From: Bacillota bacterium
Lineage (GTDB): Bacteria; Bacillota; Tb-RUG-66
Length of the DNA stretch: 15,959 nucleotides
Assembly: GCA_016288255.1 (NCBI GenBank)
Contig: JAEEYS010000080.1
Span: forward strand, 1 to 15,959
Direction: 5' to 3'
Positions 6,604 through 12,853 of the stretch are shown piece after piece. Each line of letters starts with the position of its first letter. Position 1 is the stretch's first letter. Below the pieces are notes generated by a model, which was not told where the DNA came from, made no database searches, and saw only the letters and a program-made list of their open reading frames with translations. The translations under genes and the position numbers were made by a program.

Positions 6604-8019
6604 ATGAAATACAGTATGACACAGGAAGAAAAATTTGAACACATGACCAACACCCCTGTCAAAAATTTGATTTGCTCTTTGGCGGTACCTACCATTATCA
6701 GTATGTTGATCACATCTATCTACAATATGGCAGATACTTTTTTTGTGGGTCAGATCAATACCAGCGCGACCGCTGCGGTAGGGGTGGCTTTTTCTTTGAT
6801 GACCATCATCCAAGCCATCGGCTTTACCTTTGGGAACGGTTCGGGAAACTATGTATCCCGCCTTTTGGGCCAAAAAAACAACGCCCACGCTTCCAAAGTC
6901 GCCTCCACCGGCTTTTTTTCCGCTCTCATTTTGGGTTTTTCCCTTGCCTTGATCGGTCTTTTGTTTTTGGACCCTTTCGTGCGGCTTTTGGGCGCTACGC
7001 CGACCATTTTGCCTTATGCCAAGTCTTATATCCGCCTGATCCTGATCGGGATGCCTTATATGGCGGCTTCTTTTGTACTAAATAACCTTTTGCGCTTTCA
7101 AGGCAGCGCTTTTTATGCCATGATCGGCATCACTACCGGCGGTATCTTGAACATCGCTTTAGACCCTCTTTTTATTTTTGTATTTCATATGGGGATCACC
7201 GGCGCGGCGCTGGCCACCATCATCAGCCAATTCATCAGTTTTTTGATCCTGCTTCGAAATTCCGGCGCGGGCGGCACACTGCGGATGAACTTTCGCTATT
7301 TTACCCCTCGCTGGGCTATTTATAAAGAAATTTTAAGAGGCGGCCTGCCCTCTTTTTATCGGCAAGGCCTTGCCAGTATTTCCACCATCGTCTTGAATTT
7401 TTGCGCCGGCCCCTTTGGCGACGCCGCCATTGCCGCCATGTCCATCGTCAATCGGATCTTTATGTTCGCCTCTTCCGCTCTGATCGGTTTCGGGCAAGGA
7501 TTCCAGCCGGTCTGCGGATTTAATTACGGCGCCAAAAAATATCAGAGAGTCATGGACGGCTTTTATTTCTGCGTCAAAACAGCAGTCGGCGTTCTTATCT
7601 TCATCAGCATCATCGGTTTCCTTTTCGCGCCGCAGATCGTAACGGTCTTTCGAAAAGACGACTTGGACGTTATCCGCATCGGCACATTGGCTTTGCGGAT
7701 ACAGTGCGTCACTTTTCCCTTGTCCTCTTGGATCATTTTGAGCAATATGATGCTGCAGACCATCGGCAAAAGCTTCAAAGCTTCCGTTTTGGCTATGTCC
7801 AGACAGGGGCTGTTTTATGTGCCTGCTATTTTGCTCTTGTCCTCCCAGCTTGGACTGTTGGGTATCCAGATGACGCAATCGATCGCGGAAGTCTGCACTT
7901 TTCTTCTGGCCATCCCCATGAGTCTCAGTGTGCTCAAAGAACTGAAGGCAGGAGAAAGAGAAAACCGGGAAGCGGAAAATGCCTTATCTCTCTCTCACGA
8001 AGAAAAAGGCGGCGTATAG
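6604..8019 (+). CDS. MATE family multidrug/sodium antiporter-type exporter
   Basis: A 471-residue integral membrane protein with about twelve hydrophobic helices, the usual MATE length. The N-terminal part carries VPTIISMLITSIYNMADTFF (about 27-46) and GNGSGNYVSRLLGQ (79-92), both typical of the MATE/DinF-MepA branch; the second half repeats the fold from about residue 240 (GLPSFYRQGLASIS) with GFGQGFQPVCGFNYGA (298-313). Members export cationic drugs or metabolites in exchange for sodium ions or protons; the substrate here is unknown. The C terminus is a short charged tail. The ATG at 6604 is the first possible start, since an in-frame stop lies seven codons upstream. The only ribosome site, GAAGGG, is 13 bases away, a long spacing that may reduce translation despite the perfect promoter. 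I see no clear terminator after the stop. Confidence 0.94.
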   Translation: MKYSMTQEEKFEHMTNTPVKNLICSLAVPTIISMLITSIYNMADTFFVGQINTSATAAVGVAFSLMTIIQAIGFTFGNGSGNYVSRLLGQKNNAHASKVASTGFFSALILGFSLALIGLLFLDPFVRLLGATPTILPYAKSYIRLILIGMPYMAASFVLNNLLRFQGSAFYAMIGITTGGILNIALDPLFIFVFHMGITGAALATIISQFISFLILLRNSGAGGTLRMNFRYFTPRWAIYKEILRGGLPSFYRQGLASISTIVLNFCAGPFGDAAIAAMSIVNRIFMFASSALIGFGQGFQPVCGFNYGAKKYQRVMDGFYFCVKTAVGVLIFISIIGFLFAPQIVTVFRKDDLDVIRIGTLALRIQCVTFPLSSWIILSNMMLQTIGKSFKASVLAMSRQGLFYVPAILLLSSQLGLLGIQMTQSIAEVCTFLLAIPMSLSVLKELKAGERENREAENALSLSHEEKGGV

Positions 8020-8095
8020 TATCAGGACAAACGTGTATCCTAATACGGACAGGAAGCGCTTATCCTTATGGCACCAGATTTTTCCCAACAAAGAG

Positions 8096-8124
8096 TTGAA
8101 AAAGAAAAAAAATTATGATAGAAT
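8096..8124 (+). promoter_or_regulatory. Promoter of tRNA-Ser (and possibly the SRP RNA)
   Basis: TTGAAA (8096-8101), a 17-bp spacer, and TAGAAT (8119-8124) preceded by TGA, giving a near-consensus promoter with extended -10. The predicted start near 8131 leaves a leader of about 50 bases before the tRNA, which includes a 6-bp hairpin, GATAGG (8134-8139) with CCTATC (8144-8149). Confidence 0.75.
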
Positions 8125-8181
8125 AGTATGCGCGATAGGTATTCCTATCCAATAGAATATCTTTTATTTTTATTAAACTGC

Positions 8182-8271
8182 GGAGAGGTGTCCGAGCGGC
8201 TTAAGGTGCAGCACTGGAAATGCTGTGTAGGGGAAACTCTACCGTGGGTTCAAATCCCACCCCCTCCGCCA
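8182..8271 (+). tRNA. tRNA-Ser (anticodon GGA)
   Basis: A 90-base class II tRNA with a long variable arm, as expected for serine. The anticodon stem CAGCA/TGCTG (8209-8213 and 8221-8225) encloses loop CTGGAAA with anticodon GGA at 8216-8218, reading UCC and UCU. The variable arm pairs GTAGGG with CTCTAC, the T arm is GTGGG-TTCAAAT-CCCAC, the discriminator is G, and CCA is encoded (8269-8271). The acceptor stem GGAGAGG/CCCCTCC contains one A:C mismatch at the fifth pair, an unexpected flaw in an otherwise canonical molecule. Confidence 0.96.
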
Positions 8272-8294
8272 TACAAAAATCCTTTTTGAACGGC

Positions 8295-8320
8295 AAAATC
8301 TGAAAAAGGAAAGATTTTTT
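8295..8320 (+). terminator. Weak terminator-like hairpin after tRNA-Ser
   Basis: AAAATCT (8295-8301) can pair with AGATTTT (8312-8318), followed by T. An alternative pairing, TCCTTTTT (8280-8287) with AAAAAGGA (8303-8310), overlaps it. Both are A/T-rich; it may be a weak terminator or a processing structure. Confidence 0.35.
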
Positions 8321-8326
8321 AAGAAT

Positions 8327-8356
8327 AAATGCGACCCTGATCGGACGCATTTTTTT
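8327..8356 (+). terminator. Terminator-like hairpin between tRNA-Ser and SRP RNA
   Basis: AAATGCG (8327-8333) pairs with CGCATTT (8346-8352), with a further CC:GG beyond one mismatch, followed by seven T (8350-8356). It ends 35 bases before the SRP RNA. If it terminates fully, the SRP RNA needs its own promoter, which I cannot see. Confidence 0.65.
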
Positions 8357-8391
8357 AAACGATTCTTTTTTATTGCTTTTGAACAAAGGCT

Positions 8392-8662
8392 TACCGTGCT
8401 AGACGGGGAGTTAGCAGTGCCTTGTAACCCGAAATCTGCTATAGCGGGGTTGAATTCCTTGTTTGAGGGCTTATGATCTTAAGGTTTGCCTTTTCTTTAA
8501 GGTGTTGACGATTGGGTCTTGTGCAATGAAAACTTATAAACCCCGTCAGGTCCGGGAGGAAGCAGCGGTAAGTAGGAACTTTCATGTGACATAAGGACGC
8601 CTGATTTGAGCTGAGAAGAAAAGTAGCACTTGGGGTGTAAGCGCGAGAACAGGTGCACGGTA
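8392..8662 (+). ncRNA. ffs: Signal recognition particle RNA, large bacterial type
   Basis: The RNA core of the signal recognition particle, which binds Ffh and targets membrane and secreted proteins. The about 270-base size with an Alu-like domain matches the scRNA (6S-like) of Bacillus and Clostridium rather than the short 4.5S form. Diagnostic parts are the conserved Ffh-binding tetraloop region GTCAGGTCCGGGAGGAAGC (8549-8567) with AGCAGCGGTAAG following, GTGTTGACGATTGGGTC upstream, the 5' GTGCTAGACGGGGAGTTAGC and the 3' AGGTGCACGGTA. ACCGTGC (8393-8399) and GCACGGT (8655-8661) form the closing helix, which I used to set the ends; mature ends may differ by a few bases. No convincing promoter precedes it directly. 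Confidence 0.95.
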
Positions 8663-8731
8663 TTTATTTTAAAACCGAACAGAAATACCTTACAACACGA
8701 TCACTATTTTTTATCTCAATATTTCGTTAGA

Positions 8732-8763
8732 AGATAATATGATTTTTTTAAATCCTATTATCT
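8732..8763. other. Long hairpin without U-tract downstream of SRP RNA
   Basis: AGATAATA (8732-8739) pairs with TATTATCT (8756-8763); after one T:C mismatch GATTT (8741-8745) pairs with AAATC (8750-8754) around TTTT. The 14-position stem is followed by CCTCCCC, so it is not a standard terminator. It could be a processing site or 3'-end stabiliser. Confidence 0.5.
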
Positions 8764-8776
8764 CCTCCCCATTGTG

Positions 8777-8810
8777 AAAGAGACAAATCATCCCCCGATT
8801 TGTCTCTTTT
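8777..8810 (+). terminator. Terminator of the SRP RNA transcript
   Basis: Perfect 13-bp stem AAAGAGACAAATC (8777-8789) with GATTTGTCTCTTT (8797-8809), a 7-base loop, then TTTTCCTTTT. It lies about 115 bases past the mature SRP RNA end, implying a 3' trailer that is processed away. Confidence 0.85.
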
Positions 8811-8922
8811 CCTTTTGTCTTTTAAAGCAGACTGTATCTCGTTTCCAAAAAGCCTTTTCGCCTTCGCCGTTTTTCCGCTTCGCCACAGGTAATTGATACC
8901 GCCGCAGTGTATTGATCCCATC
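8811..8922. other. Intergenic stretch, no feature recognised
   Basis: Lies between two converging terminators. A short minus-strand reading frame crosses it but runs straight through the terminator stems at both ends and has no ribosome site, so I see no supported gene here. Confidence 0.4.
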
Positions 8923-8957
8923 AAAAAATCCGCGTCCTTTTCAAAAGGAGCGCGGAT
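8923..8957 (-). terminator. Terminator of the cbiL/cobI gene
   Basis: ATCCGCG (8928-8934) pairs with CGCGGAT (8951-8957), and inner TCCTTT with AAAGGA, with one bulged G at 8950. On the minus strand it is followed by six U (8928-8923), 32 bases after the stop at 8989. Confidence 0.85.
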
Positions 8958-8988
8958 CTTCCTAATCAAATGCTTTCCCGTCTGCCGT

Positions 8989-9684
8989 TTATTCTTCTTT
9001 GAGCGGTCCTTTCGCGATCAACAGCGAAAAATACCCCATATCATCCGGGATCTCTTCCAGCGCGTGATACACTTTTTCATTTTCCATGCCGCAGTTGACC
9101 ACGGCGCTGACTTGCCGTCCGCTTTGACGGAGCGTCTCCTTGATCTCTTTCAGATGACTGCCGGATTTCATCAACACATAATTGCCCTGCCCGCAAAGCG
9201 TATCCTTGGTTTTATAAGCGGCAGGAAGGATATGTAACGCCTCGTCCCATTCGGCCAAAGAAGTCTTTAACCGCGCCGCCGCCGCGCAAAAGGAGGTGAT
9301 CCCGCTGACCAGTTCCACCGGGTAGCCTTCCTCTTCCAAAATATGCTGTAAATAACTGAAAGAGCAATAGATCGTCGGATCGCCCAGAGTCAAATACACG
9401 ACGTTTTTTCCTTGATCCAAATATCGCTTTAACTGTTTTGCTCCCTTTTCATGTTCTGCTTTCCATCGTTTTAGATCCTTTGTCATCGGCATCTCGACAG
9501 GCACCAATTCCTTTTTTGCCAATTCCGGCACTGCCTGCACCGCGATCTGGTAAGCCACAGACCCTGCCGCTGTCTTTCCGGGAACGGCGATCACCTCATT
9601 TTCCCGAATCAGCCGAACTGCCTTTAGGCTCATGAGCTCCGGATCCCCCGGGCCGACTCCCACGCCGTAAGCGGTTCCTTTCAT
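8989..9684 (-). CDS. cbiL: Precorrin-2 / cobalt-factor II C20-methyltransferase
   Basis: An S-adenosylmethionine-dependent tetrapyrrole methylase that methylates C20 of precorrin-2 or cobalt-factor II on the way to cobalamin (CobI in the aerobic route, CbiL in the anaerobic route; the anaerobic name fits a Clostridium-like host). The 231-residue protein starts with the methylase motif YGVGVGPGDPELMSLKA (6-22), which with YLTLGDPTIYCSFSYL (97-112) and SGITSFCAAA (127-136) identifies the C20 subfamily. Length is normal. The ATG has AGGAGG at seven-base spacing, a very strong site. It stands alone between two terminators, with no other cobalamin gene in the window, so the remaining pathway must lie elsewhere or be absent. 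No clear promoter or cobalamin riboswitch is visible in the 130 bases upstream. Confidence 0.93.
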   Translation of the reverse strand: MKGTAYGVGVGPGDPELMSLKAVRLIRENEVIAVPGKTAAGSVAYQIAVQAVPELAKKELVPVEMPMTKDLKRWKAEHEKGAKQLKRYLDQGKNVVYLTLGDPTIYCSFSYLQHILEEEGYPVELVSGITSFCAAAARLKTSLAEWDEALHILPAAYKTKDTLCGQGNYVLMKSGSHLKEIKETLRQSGRQVSAVVNCGMENEKVYHALEEIPDDMGYFSLLIAKGPLKEE

Positions 9685-9813
9685 TTTGTTTCCTCCTTCT
9701 GTTTCTCTCTTTTTATGCCCAGATACGCCCTTTATCGTCTTTTCTCTTGCCTCTTTTTCCTTTTCTCTTTCTTTTTAAGGGTCTTCTCTGTTTTTTGATC
9801 CCTTTTCTTCACT
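9685..9813. other. Pyrimidine-rich leader region upstream of cbiL
   Basis: About 83 percent of these bases are pyrimidines on the plus strand (22 purines in about 130 by hand count), so the cbiL leader RNA would be a long purine-rich tract. No hairpin of riboswitch size and no convincing -35/-10 pair was found in it. Confidence 0.5.
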
Positions 9814-9843
9814 AAAAAGGCAAGGAATCCTCCTTGCCTTTTT
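9814..9843 (-). terminator. Terminator of the small zinc-ribbon gene
   Basis: Perfect 13-bp stem AAAAAGGCAAGGA (9814-9826) with TCCTTGCCTTTTT (9831-9843) and loop ATCC. On the minus strand it has a U-rich end and follows the stop at 9860 by 16 bases, separating this gene from cbiL. Confidence 0.88.
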
Positions 9844-9859
9844 GCTTCCCTTTTTGATT

Positions 9860-10033
9860 TTATTTTGTAGACGCTGTGTTCTTTTTGGGCGTCGGCATGA
9901 TTTTTAACAATTTGTAATCTCTTTCCGTTTTGGGACTGACACAATGGGGGCAGGGAATGATCTGACAGCAGATCCTGCCGGAAGCCAAAAACCGATGTCC
10001 GCAGTCCTTGCACTGATATTTATAAAACGGCAT
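9860..10033 (-). CDS. Small FmdB-like zinc-ribbon protein
   Basis: A 57-residue protein with a zinc ribbon: C8 and C11 (YQCKDCGHRF) with C28 and C31 (PCPHC), plus an extra adjacent pair C22-C23. The opening MPFYKYQCKDCGHRF closely resembles FmdB-type regulatory/zinc-ribbon small proteins common in bacteria, whose function is mostly unknown. The ATG at 10033 was chosen because AGGTG stands about six bases upstream and family members start with this MPxYxYxC pattern; the open frame continues 16 codons further but is a repetitive Lys/Arg/Glu stretch. The C-terminal tail (MPTPKKNTASTK) is basic and probably disordered. It has its own promoter and terminator, so it is a single-gene unit divergent from the triple zinc-ribbon gene. 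Confidence 0.8.
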   Translation of the reverse strand: MPFYKYQCKDCGHRFLASGRICCQIIPCPHCVSPKTERDYKLLKIMPTPKKNTASTK

Positions 10034-10096
10034 CCCTCTCACCTTTCTTTCCCTTTCTTTCCCTTTCGATCCAATCGACATGCGTTCTTTTTATCC

Positions 10097-10125
10097 ATTA
10101 TACCAATAAAACACAGAATATACAA
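10097..10125 (-). promoter_or_regulatory. Promoter of the small zinc-ribbon gene
   Basis: On the minus strand TTGTAT (10125-10120), a 17-bp spacer and TATAAT (10102-10097) preceded by TGG (extended -10). The same hexamer pattern occurs upstream of the serine dehydratase operon. Confidence 0.7.
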
Positions 10126-10160
10126 TGAAAGCCCGCCTCAAAACTTTAGGCAAAATAAAC

Positions 10161-10188
10161 TTGTGTTCCCGCTTACTTATGCTACAAT
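10161..10188 (+). promoter_or_regulatory. Promoter of the triple zinc-ribbon gene
   Basis: TTGTGT (10161-10166), a 16-bp spacer and TACAAT (10183-10188) preceded by TGC (extended -10). Just upstream a bulged dyad, GCCT/AGGC with AAA/TTT inside (10135-10151), may be an operator or chance. Confidence 0.65.
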
Positions 10189-10222
10189 AAAAGCAAGAGA
10201 AGATGAGAAAGGATTTGTTAGT

Positions 10223-10879
10223 ATGGATGATTTCTTAAAAAAATTATCGGGTACCATCTCTTCGGCTGCCAACGCCATCGGCAAAAAATCGGCGGATCTG
10301 GCCAGCCAGGGAAAACTAAAAGTCGATATTATGAAATTGGAAAATAAGATCAAAGACAAAAAAACAGAGATCGGGGAAGAAGTCTTCACCGCTTATTTGA
10401 TCCAAAGCCCCATCAACCGGGAACGAATCGACGGTCTTTGTGAAGAAGTCAAAGGGTATCTGGGTGAGATCGCCCGTATGAAAGAAGATTATTACAGAGA
10501 AGAAGAAAAACCAAAACCAAAGGATGAAGCGGAACAGGATATGTTCCAATCCGAAGAGATGCATATCTGCCCCAACTGCAGAAGAGTGCTTCCCAAAGAA
10601 GACGCCTACTGCAGCCAATGCGGCGCAAAAGCGCAGGAATTGACCATTCGTGACGTAGAACAAGTCACAGACGACGACGGCGTTGCGCACAGTGTCTGTC
10701 CGGAATGCGGCAGTTTTGTGGACGACGAAGAAGTCTTTTGCCAGTTTTGCGGGACCCAAGTCAATGAACCTGTTATTGAAAAAGCCGAAGGGGAAGAACC
10801 GGAGATCTGTCCGGAATGCGGCAGCTATATGAATGAACAAAATATTTGTGAATTCTGCGGCACAAAATTAAACATCTGA
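10223..10879 (+). CDS. Coiled-coil protein with three C-terminal zinc ribbons
   Basis: A 218-residue protein. The N-terminal half (about 1-95) is helical and charged, likely a coiled coil (KLKVDIMKLENKIKDKK, then EEVKGYLGEIARMKEDYYRE). The C-terminal half carries three CxxC...CxxC zinc ribbons: C116/C119/C130/C133, C159/C162/C173/C176 and C196/C199/C209/C212. The last two ribbons share a 19-base identical DNA segment, pointing to duplication within the gene. There is no membrane helix. The start is ATG 10223 with AAAGGA nine bases upstream and a promoter about 35 bases upstream; the frame is open for 93 more codons but those overlap the oppositely transcribed zinc-ribbon gene and the promoters. 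Such zinc-ribbon proteins are frequent in Clostridia and uncharacterised; scaffold or nucleic-acid binding roles are guesses. Confidence 0.85.
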   Translation: MDDFLKKLSGTISSAANAIGKKSADLASQGKLKVDIMKLENKIKDKKTEIGEEVFTAYLIQSPINRERIDGLCEEVKGYLGEIARMKEDYYREEEKPKPKDEAEQDMFQSEEMHICPNCRRVLPKEDAYCSQCGAKAQELTIRDVEQVTDDDGVAHSVCPECGSFVDDEEVFCQFCGTQVNEPVIEKAEGEEPEICPECGSYMNEQNICEFCGTKLNI

Positions 10880-10906
10880 TATCATAACAGCGACCTGTAA
10901 CAAGAT

Positions 10907-10950
10907 GGGAAACTATTCTCCCGCTATGAGAAGAGTGGTTTCCTATTTTT
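10907..10950 (+). terminator. Terminator or attenuator after the triple zinc-ribbon gene
   Basis: GGGAAACTATTCT (10907-10919) pairs with AGAGTGGTTTCCT (10932-10944) including three G:T pairs, followed by ATTTTT. It lies only 28 bases before the TTG start of the next gene, leaving no room for a promoter between them. Confidence 0.7.
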
Positions 10951-10978
10951 ATCATGAAATGGGAAAGGAGAGATTTTT

Positions 10979-11425
10979 TTGAAACGATTTGTTCATGTAG
11001 GTGTAACGGTCAGTGATTTGGAAAGATCTGTAGCGTTTTATCGGGATGTTTTACAATTTCCTTTTGTCAAAATCTCCCCCGGTTATTCTGAAGGCAAAGC
11101 GGCGGAAGAAAATTCCAAGGGGATCGGTGTGGAAAACGTCGTTCTTCGCTCCGCCAATTTAAAACTGCCGGGCTTTGATGATGCGATTTTGGAACTGCTT
11201 CATTATAAAAGCCCTGCTTCCGAACGGGAAACAGCGGTCAAGCCCAATACGGTAGGCTCCATGCATATCGCCTATTTTGTGGAAGACTTTATGGCGGAAT
11301 TCGATCGCTTGAAAGAAGCGGGCGTTTCCATTCCTTCCATTCCCCAAAGAGACGGAGACGAAATGTGGGTCTATTTTCGGGATCCGGACGACATTCCCGT
11401 GGAATTGATGGGTAAAGTAAAATAA
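10979..11425 (+). CDS. VOC-fold (glyoxalase-like) protein
   Basis: A 148-residue VOC protein with the usual two-module fold. Probable metal ligands are H6 (VHVGVTV), E72 (AILELLHY), H96 (GSMHIAYFVED) and E142 (DIPVELM); FYRDVLQFP (20-28) and FRDPDDIPVELM (133-144) are characteristic and resemble glyoxalase I/lactoylglutathione lyase-like members more than the VOC gene at 3818. The substrate is unknown. The start is a TTG at 10979, with AAAGGAGAG upstream; no in-frame ATG gives the first metal ligand. It is followed 32 bases later by the M24 peptidase gene, probably in one operon. How it is transcribed is unclear because a terminator-like hairpin stands just upstream. Confidence 0.9.
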   Translation: MKRFVHVGVTVSDLERSVAFYRDVLQFPFVKISPGYSEGKAAEENSKGIGVENVVLRSANLKLPGFDDAILELLHYKSPASERETAVKPNTVGSMHIAYFVEDFMAEFDRLKEAGVSIPSIPQRDGDEMWVYFRDPDDIPVELMGKVK

Positions 11426-11457
11426 CAATATTTGAGAGAAAGGAATTCAGTAAAATC

Positions 11458-12567
11458 ATGGATCAAGCACTATATCAAAACAGAATCGAAAAAGTAAAAG
11501 CATATATGGCAAAAGAAGGGATCGACGCTTTTTTGCTGTCCCCCTGCGCCAATTTGAAATATGTATCCAACTACGGCGCCATGGTGGACGAACGGCTTTT
11601 GGTCTTGGTGATCTCCCAGGACGCAGAACCTTTCTTTATCGCCAACCGGCTCTACAAACCGCATATCGACGAAACACCTGTTTCGGAAGTCGCTTATTGG
11701 GATGACAGTATCAGCGGCTATGATCTGTTAAAAGCGGAAACGGAAAAAAGAAAGATCAAAACCGACACTTTGGCGGTAGACGGCTCTTTGCCTTCTTTGA
11801 TCCTCTTTTCCATCCAGGAAAAATTCCCTCAGTCCAAGTTTGTACTGGGCAGCAAAGGGATCACGGAACTTCGTCTGATCAAAGACGCAGAAGAAAGAAA
11901 AAATCTGGAAAAAACCAGTGAGCTGGCAGACTTGAGCTTAAAGCAAACCATCGAAAAAGGCGGCTGGATCGGCAAAACGGAAAAGGAATTTTTAAATGAG
12001 CTGATCAACAATATGACCAAAAACGGCATGATCTCCGACGGGTCCGGTATCGCCGCGGTAGGAGAAAACGCGGCTTCTCCCCATCATACCACCGGACAGA
12101 CCAAAATCCGAGAAGGGGCCGCTCTTTTGGTCGACTTTGGAGCCACTTATAATGGTTATTTCAGCGATATGACCAGAACCTTTTATTTCGGCAAGCCAAG
12201 CGACAAATTCGTTGAGATCTATAACACAGTACTAAAAGCCAATCTCAAAGCCGAAAGAGAATTCCAAATCGGCATGCTTGCCAAAGATCTGGACAAAATC
12301 GCCAGAGACGTGATCACGGAAGCAGGCTACGGCGACTATTTCATCCATCGGCTGGGTCATGGGATCGGCATGGATATCCACGAAGCCCCCGGTGTTGGGA
12401 TCGGGCAGGAAACCCCGCTGGTTCCGGGCATGGCCTTCAGCGTAGAACCAGGGATCTATCTGGAAGGCGATTTGGGTGTTCGGATCGAAGATATCGTTCT
12501 CGTGACGGAAGAAGGCTTAAAGGTCTTGAATCATTTCCCGAAAGAGCTCATTATCATTGAGGAATGA
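11458..12567 (+). CDS. M24 family metallopeptidase, aminopeptidase P / Xaa-Pro dipeptidase-like
   Basis: A 369-residue cytoplasmic peptidase expected to release an N-terminal residue ahead of proline. Residues 1 to about 135 form the creatinase-type N-terminal domain and about 145-369 the pita-bread catalytic domain. All five dinuclear-metal ligands are visible: D226 (LLVDFGA), D237 (YFSDMTRTF), H301 (RLGHGIGMDIHEAP), E330 (FSVEPGIYL) and E344 (GVRIEDIV); the substrate-side PHH (208-210) and H308 are also present. Length is typical of PepP/PepQ-type enzymes of Firmicutes; whether it acts on dipeptides or longer peptides cannot be told. ATG 11458 has AAAGGA at a rather long 13-base spacing. 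It sits between a VOC gene and a DUF3781 gene, likely co-transcribed. No signal peptide. Confidence 0.94.
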   Translation: MDQALYQNRIEKVKAYMAKEGIDAFLLSPCANLKYVSNYGAMVDERLLVLVISQDAEPFFIANRLYKPHIDETPVSEVAYWDDSISGYDLLKAETEKRKIKTDTLAVDGSLPSLILFSIQEKFPQSKFVLGSKGITELRLIKDAEERKNLEKTSELADLSLKQTIEKGGWIGKTEKEFLNELINNMTKNGMISDGSGIAAVGENAASPHHTTGQTKIREGAALLVDFGATYNGYFSDMTRTFYFGKPSDKFVEIYNTVLKANLKAEREFQIGMLAKDLDKIARDVITEAGYGDYFIHRLGHGIGMDIHEAPGVGIGQETPLVPGMAFSVEPGIYLEGDLGVRIEDIVLVTEEGLKVLNHFPKELIIIEE

Positions 12568-12603
12568 TTTTGGGATAAGCCGGCTATCCTATAGGAGAAC
12601 ATG

Positions 12604-12849
12604 ATGACCGCTTTACTTGAAAACAAAGAAAAATTTCATACCACACCCCTTGGCGCAGTGCGGATCCGAAAAAACCTTTCTCTTGTAACAGAGGACGTGG
12701 TGCCCTGGATCAAAAAACAGCTTTGCCGAGCTGACGCGCTGATCGAAAGAAAAGGTAAAAACTGGTATGTTTCGGTGGACGATGTGATCATCACCATCAA
12801 CGCTTCCAGCTATACTGTCATCACTGCGCACAAAAAAACAAAGAGGTGA
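12604..12849 (+). CDS. DUF3781 domain-containing small protein
   Basis: An 81-residue soluble protein recognised as DUF3781 by its pattern: FHTTPLGAVRIRKNL near the start, then a cysteine (CRADALIERKGKNWY) and the closing VIITINASSYTVITAHK. The family is widespread in Firmicutes and has no known function. Of two consecutive ATG codons (12601 and 12604) I prefer the second, six bases after AGGAG. The TGA stop is embedded in the ribosome site (AGAGGTGA) of the next gene, so the two are very likely translated together. A small hairpin (GGATA 12573-12577 with TATCC 12585-12589) precedes the ribosome site. Its constant company with ligand-binding or enzyme genes elsewhere is not something I can check here. 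Confidence 0.88.
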   Translation: MTALLENKEKFHTTPLGAVRIRKNLSLVTEDVVPWIKKQLCRADALIERKGKNWYVSVDDVIITINASSYTVITAHKKTKR

Positions 12850-12853
12850 AACT

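Noticed and set aside
7333..7878. 181-codon minus-strand open frame inside the MATE gene
   Set aside because: Antisense shadow; the plus-strand frame has clear MATE motifs and membrane helices.
8748..8969. 73-codon minus-strand open frame after cbiL
   Set aside because: Runs through two terminator stems, has no ribosome site or promoter and resembles no family I know.
9685..9813. Cobalamin riboswitch upstream of cbiL
   Set aside because: No B12-box-like motif or multi-helix structure; the stretch is a monotonous purine/pyrimidine tract.
9944..10222. 93-residue N-terminal extension of the triple zinc-ribbon protein
   Set aside because: Overlaps the oppositely transcribed zinc-ribbon gene and both promoters; ATG 10223 has a ribosome site and promoter.
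12573..12589. Small hairpin before the DUF3781 ribosome site as a terminator
   Set aside because: Only five base pairs and no U-tract; at most a minor leader structure.
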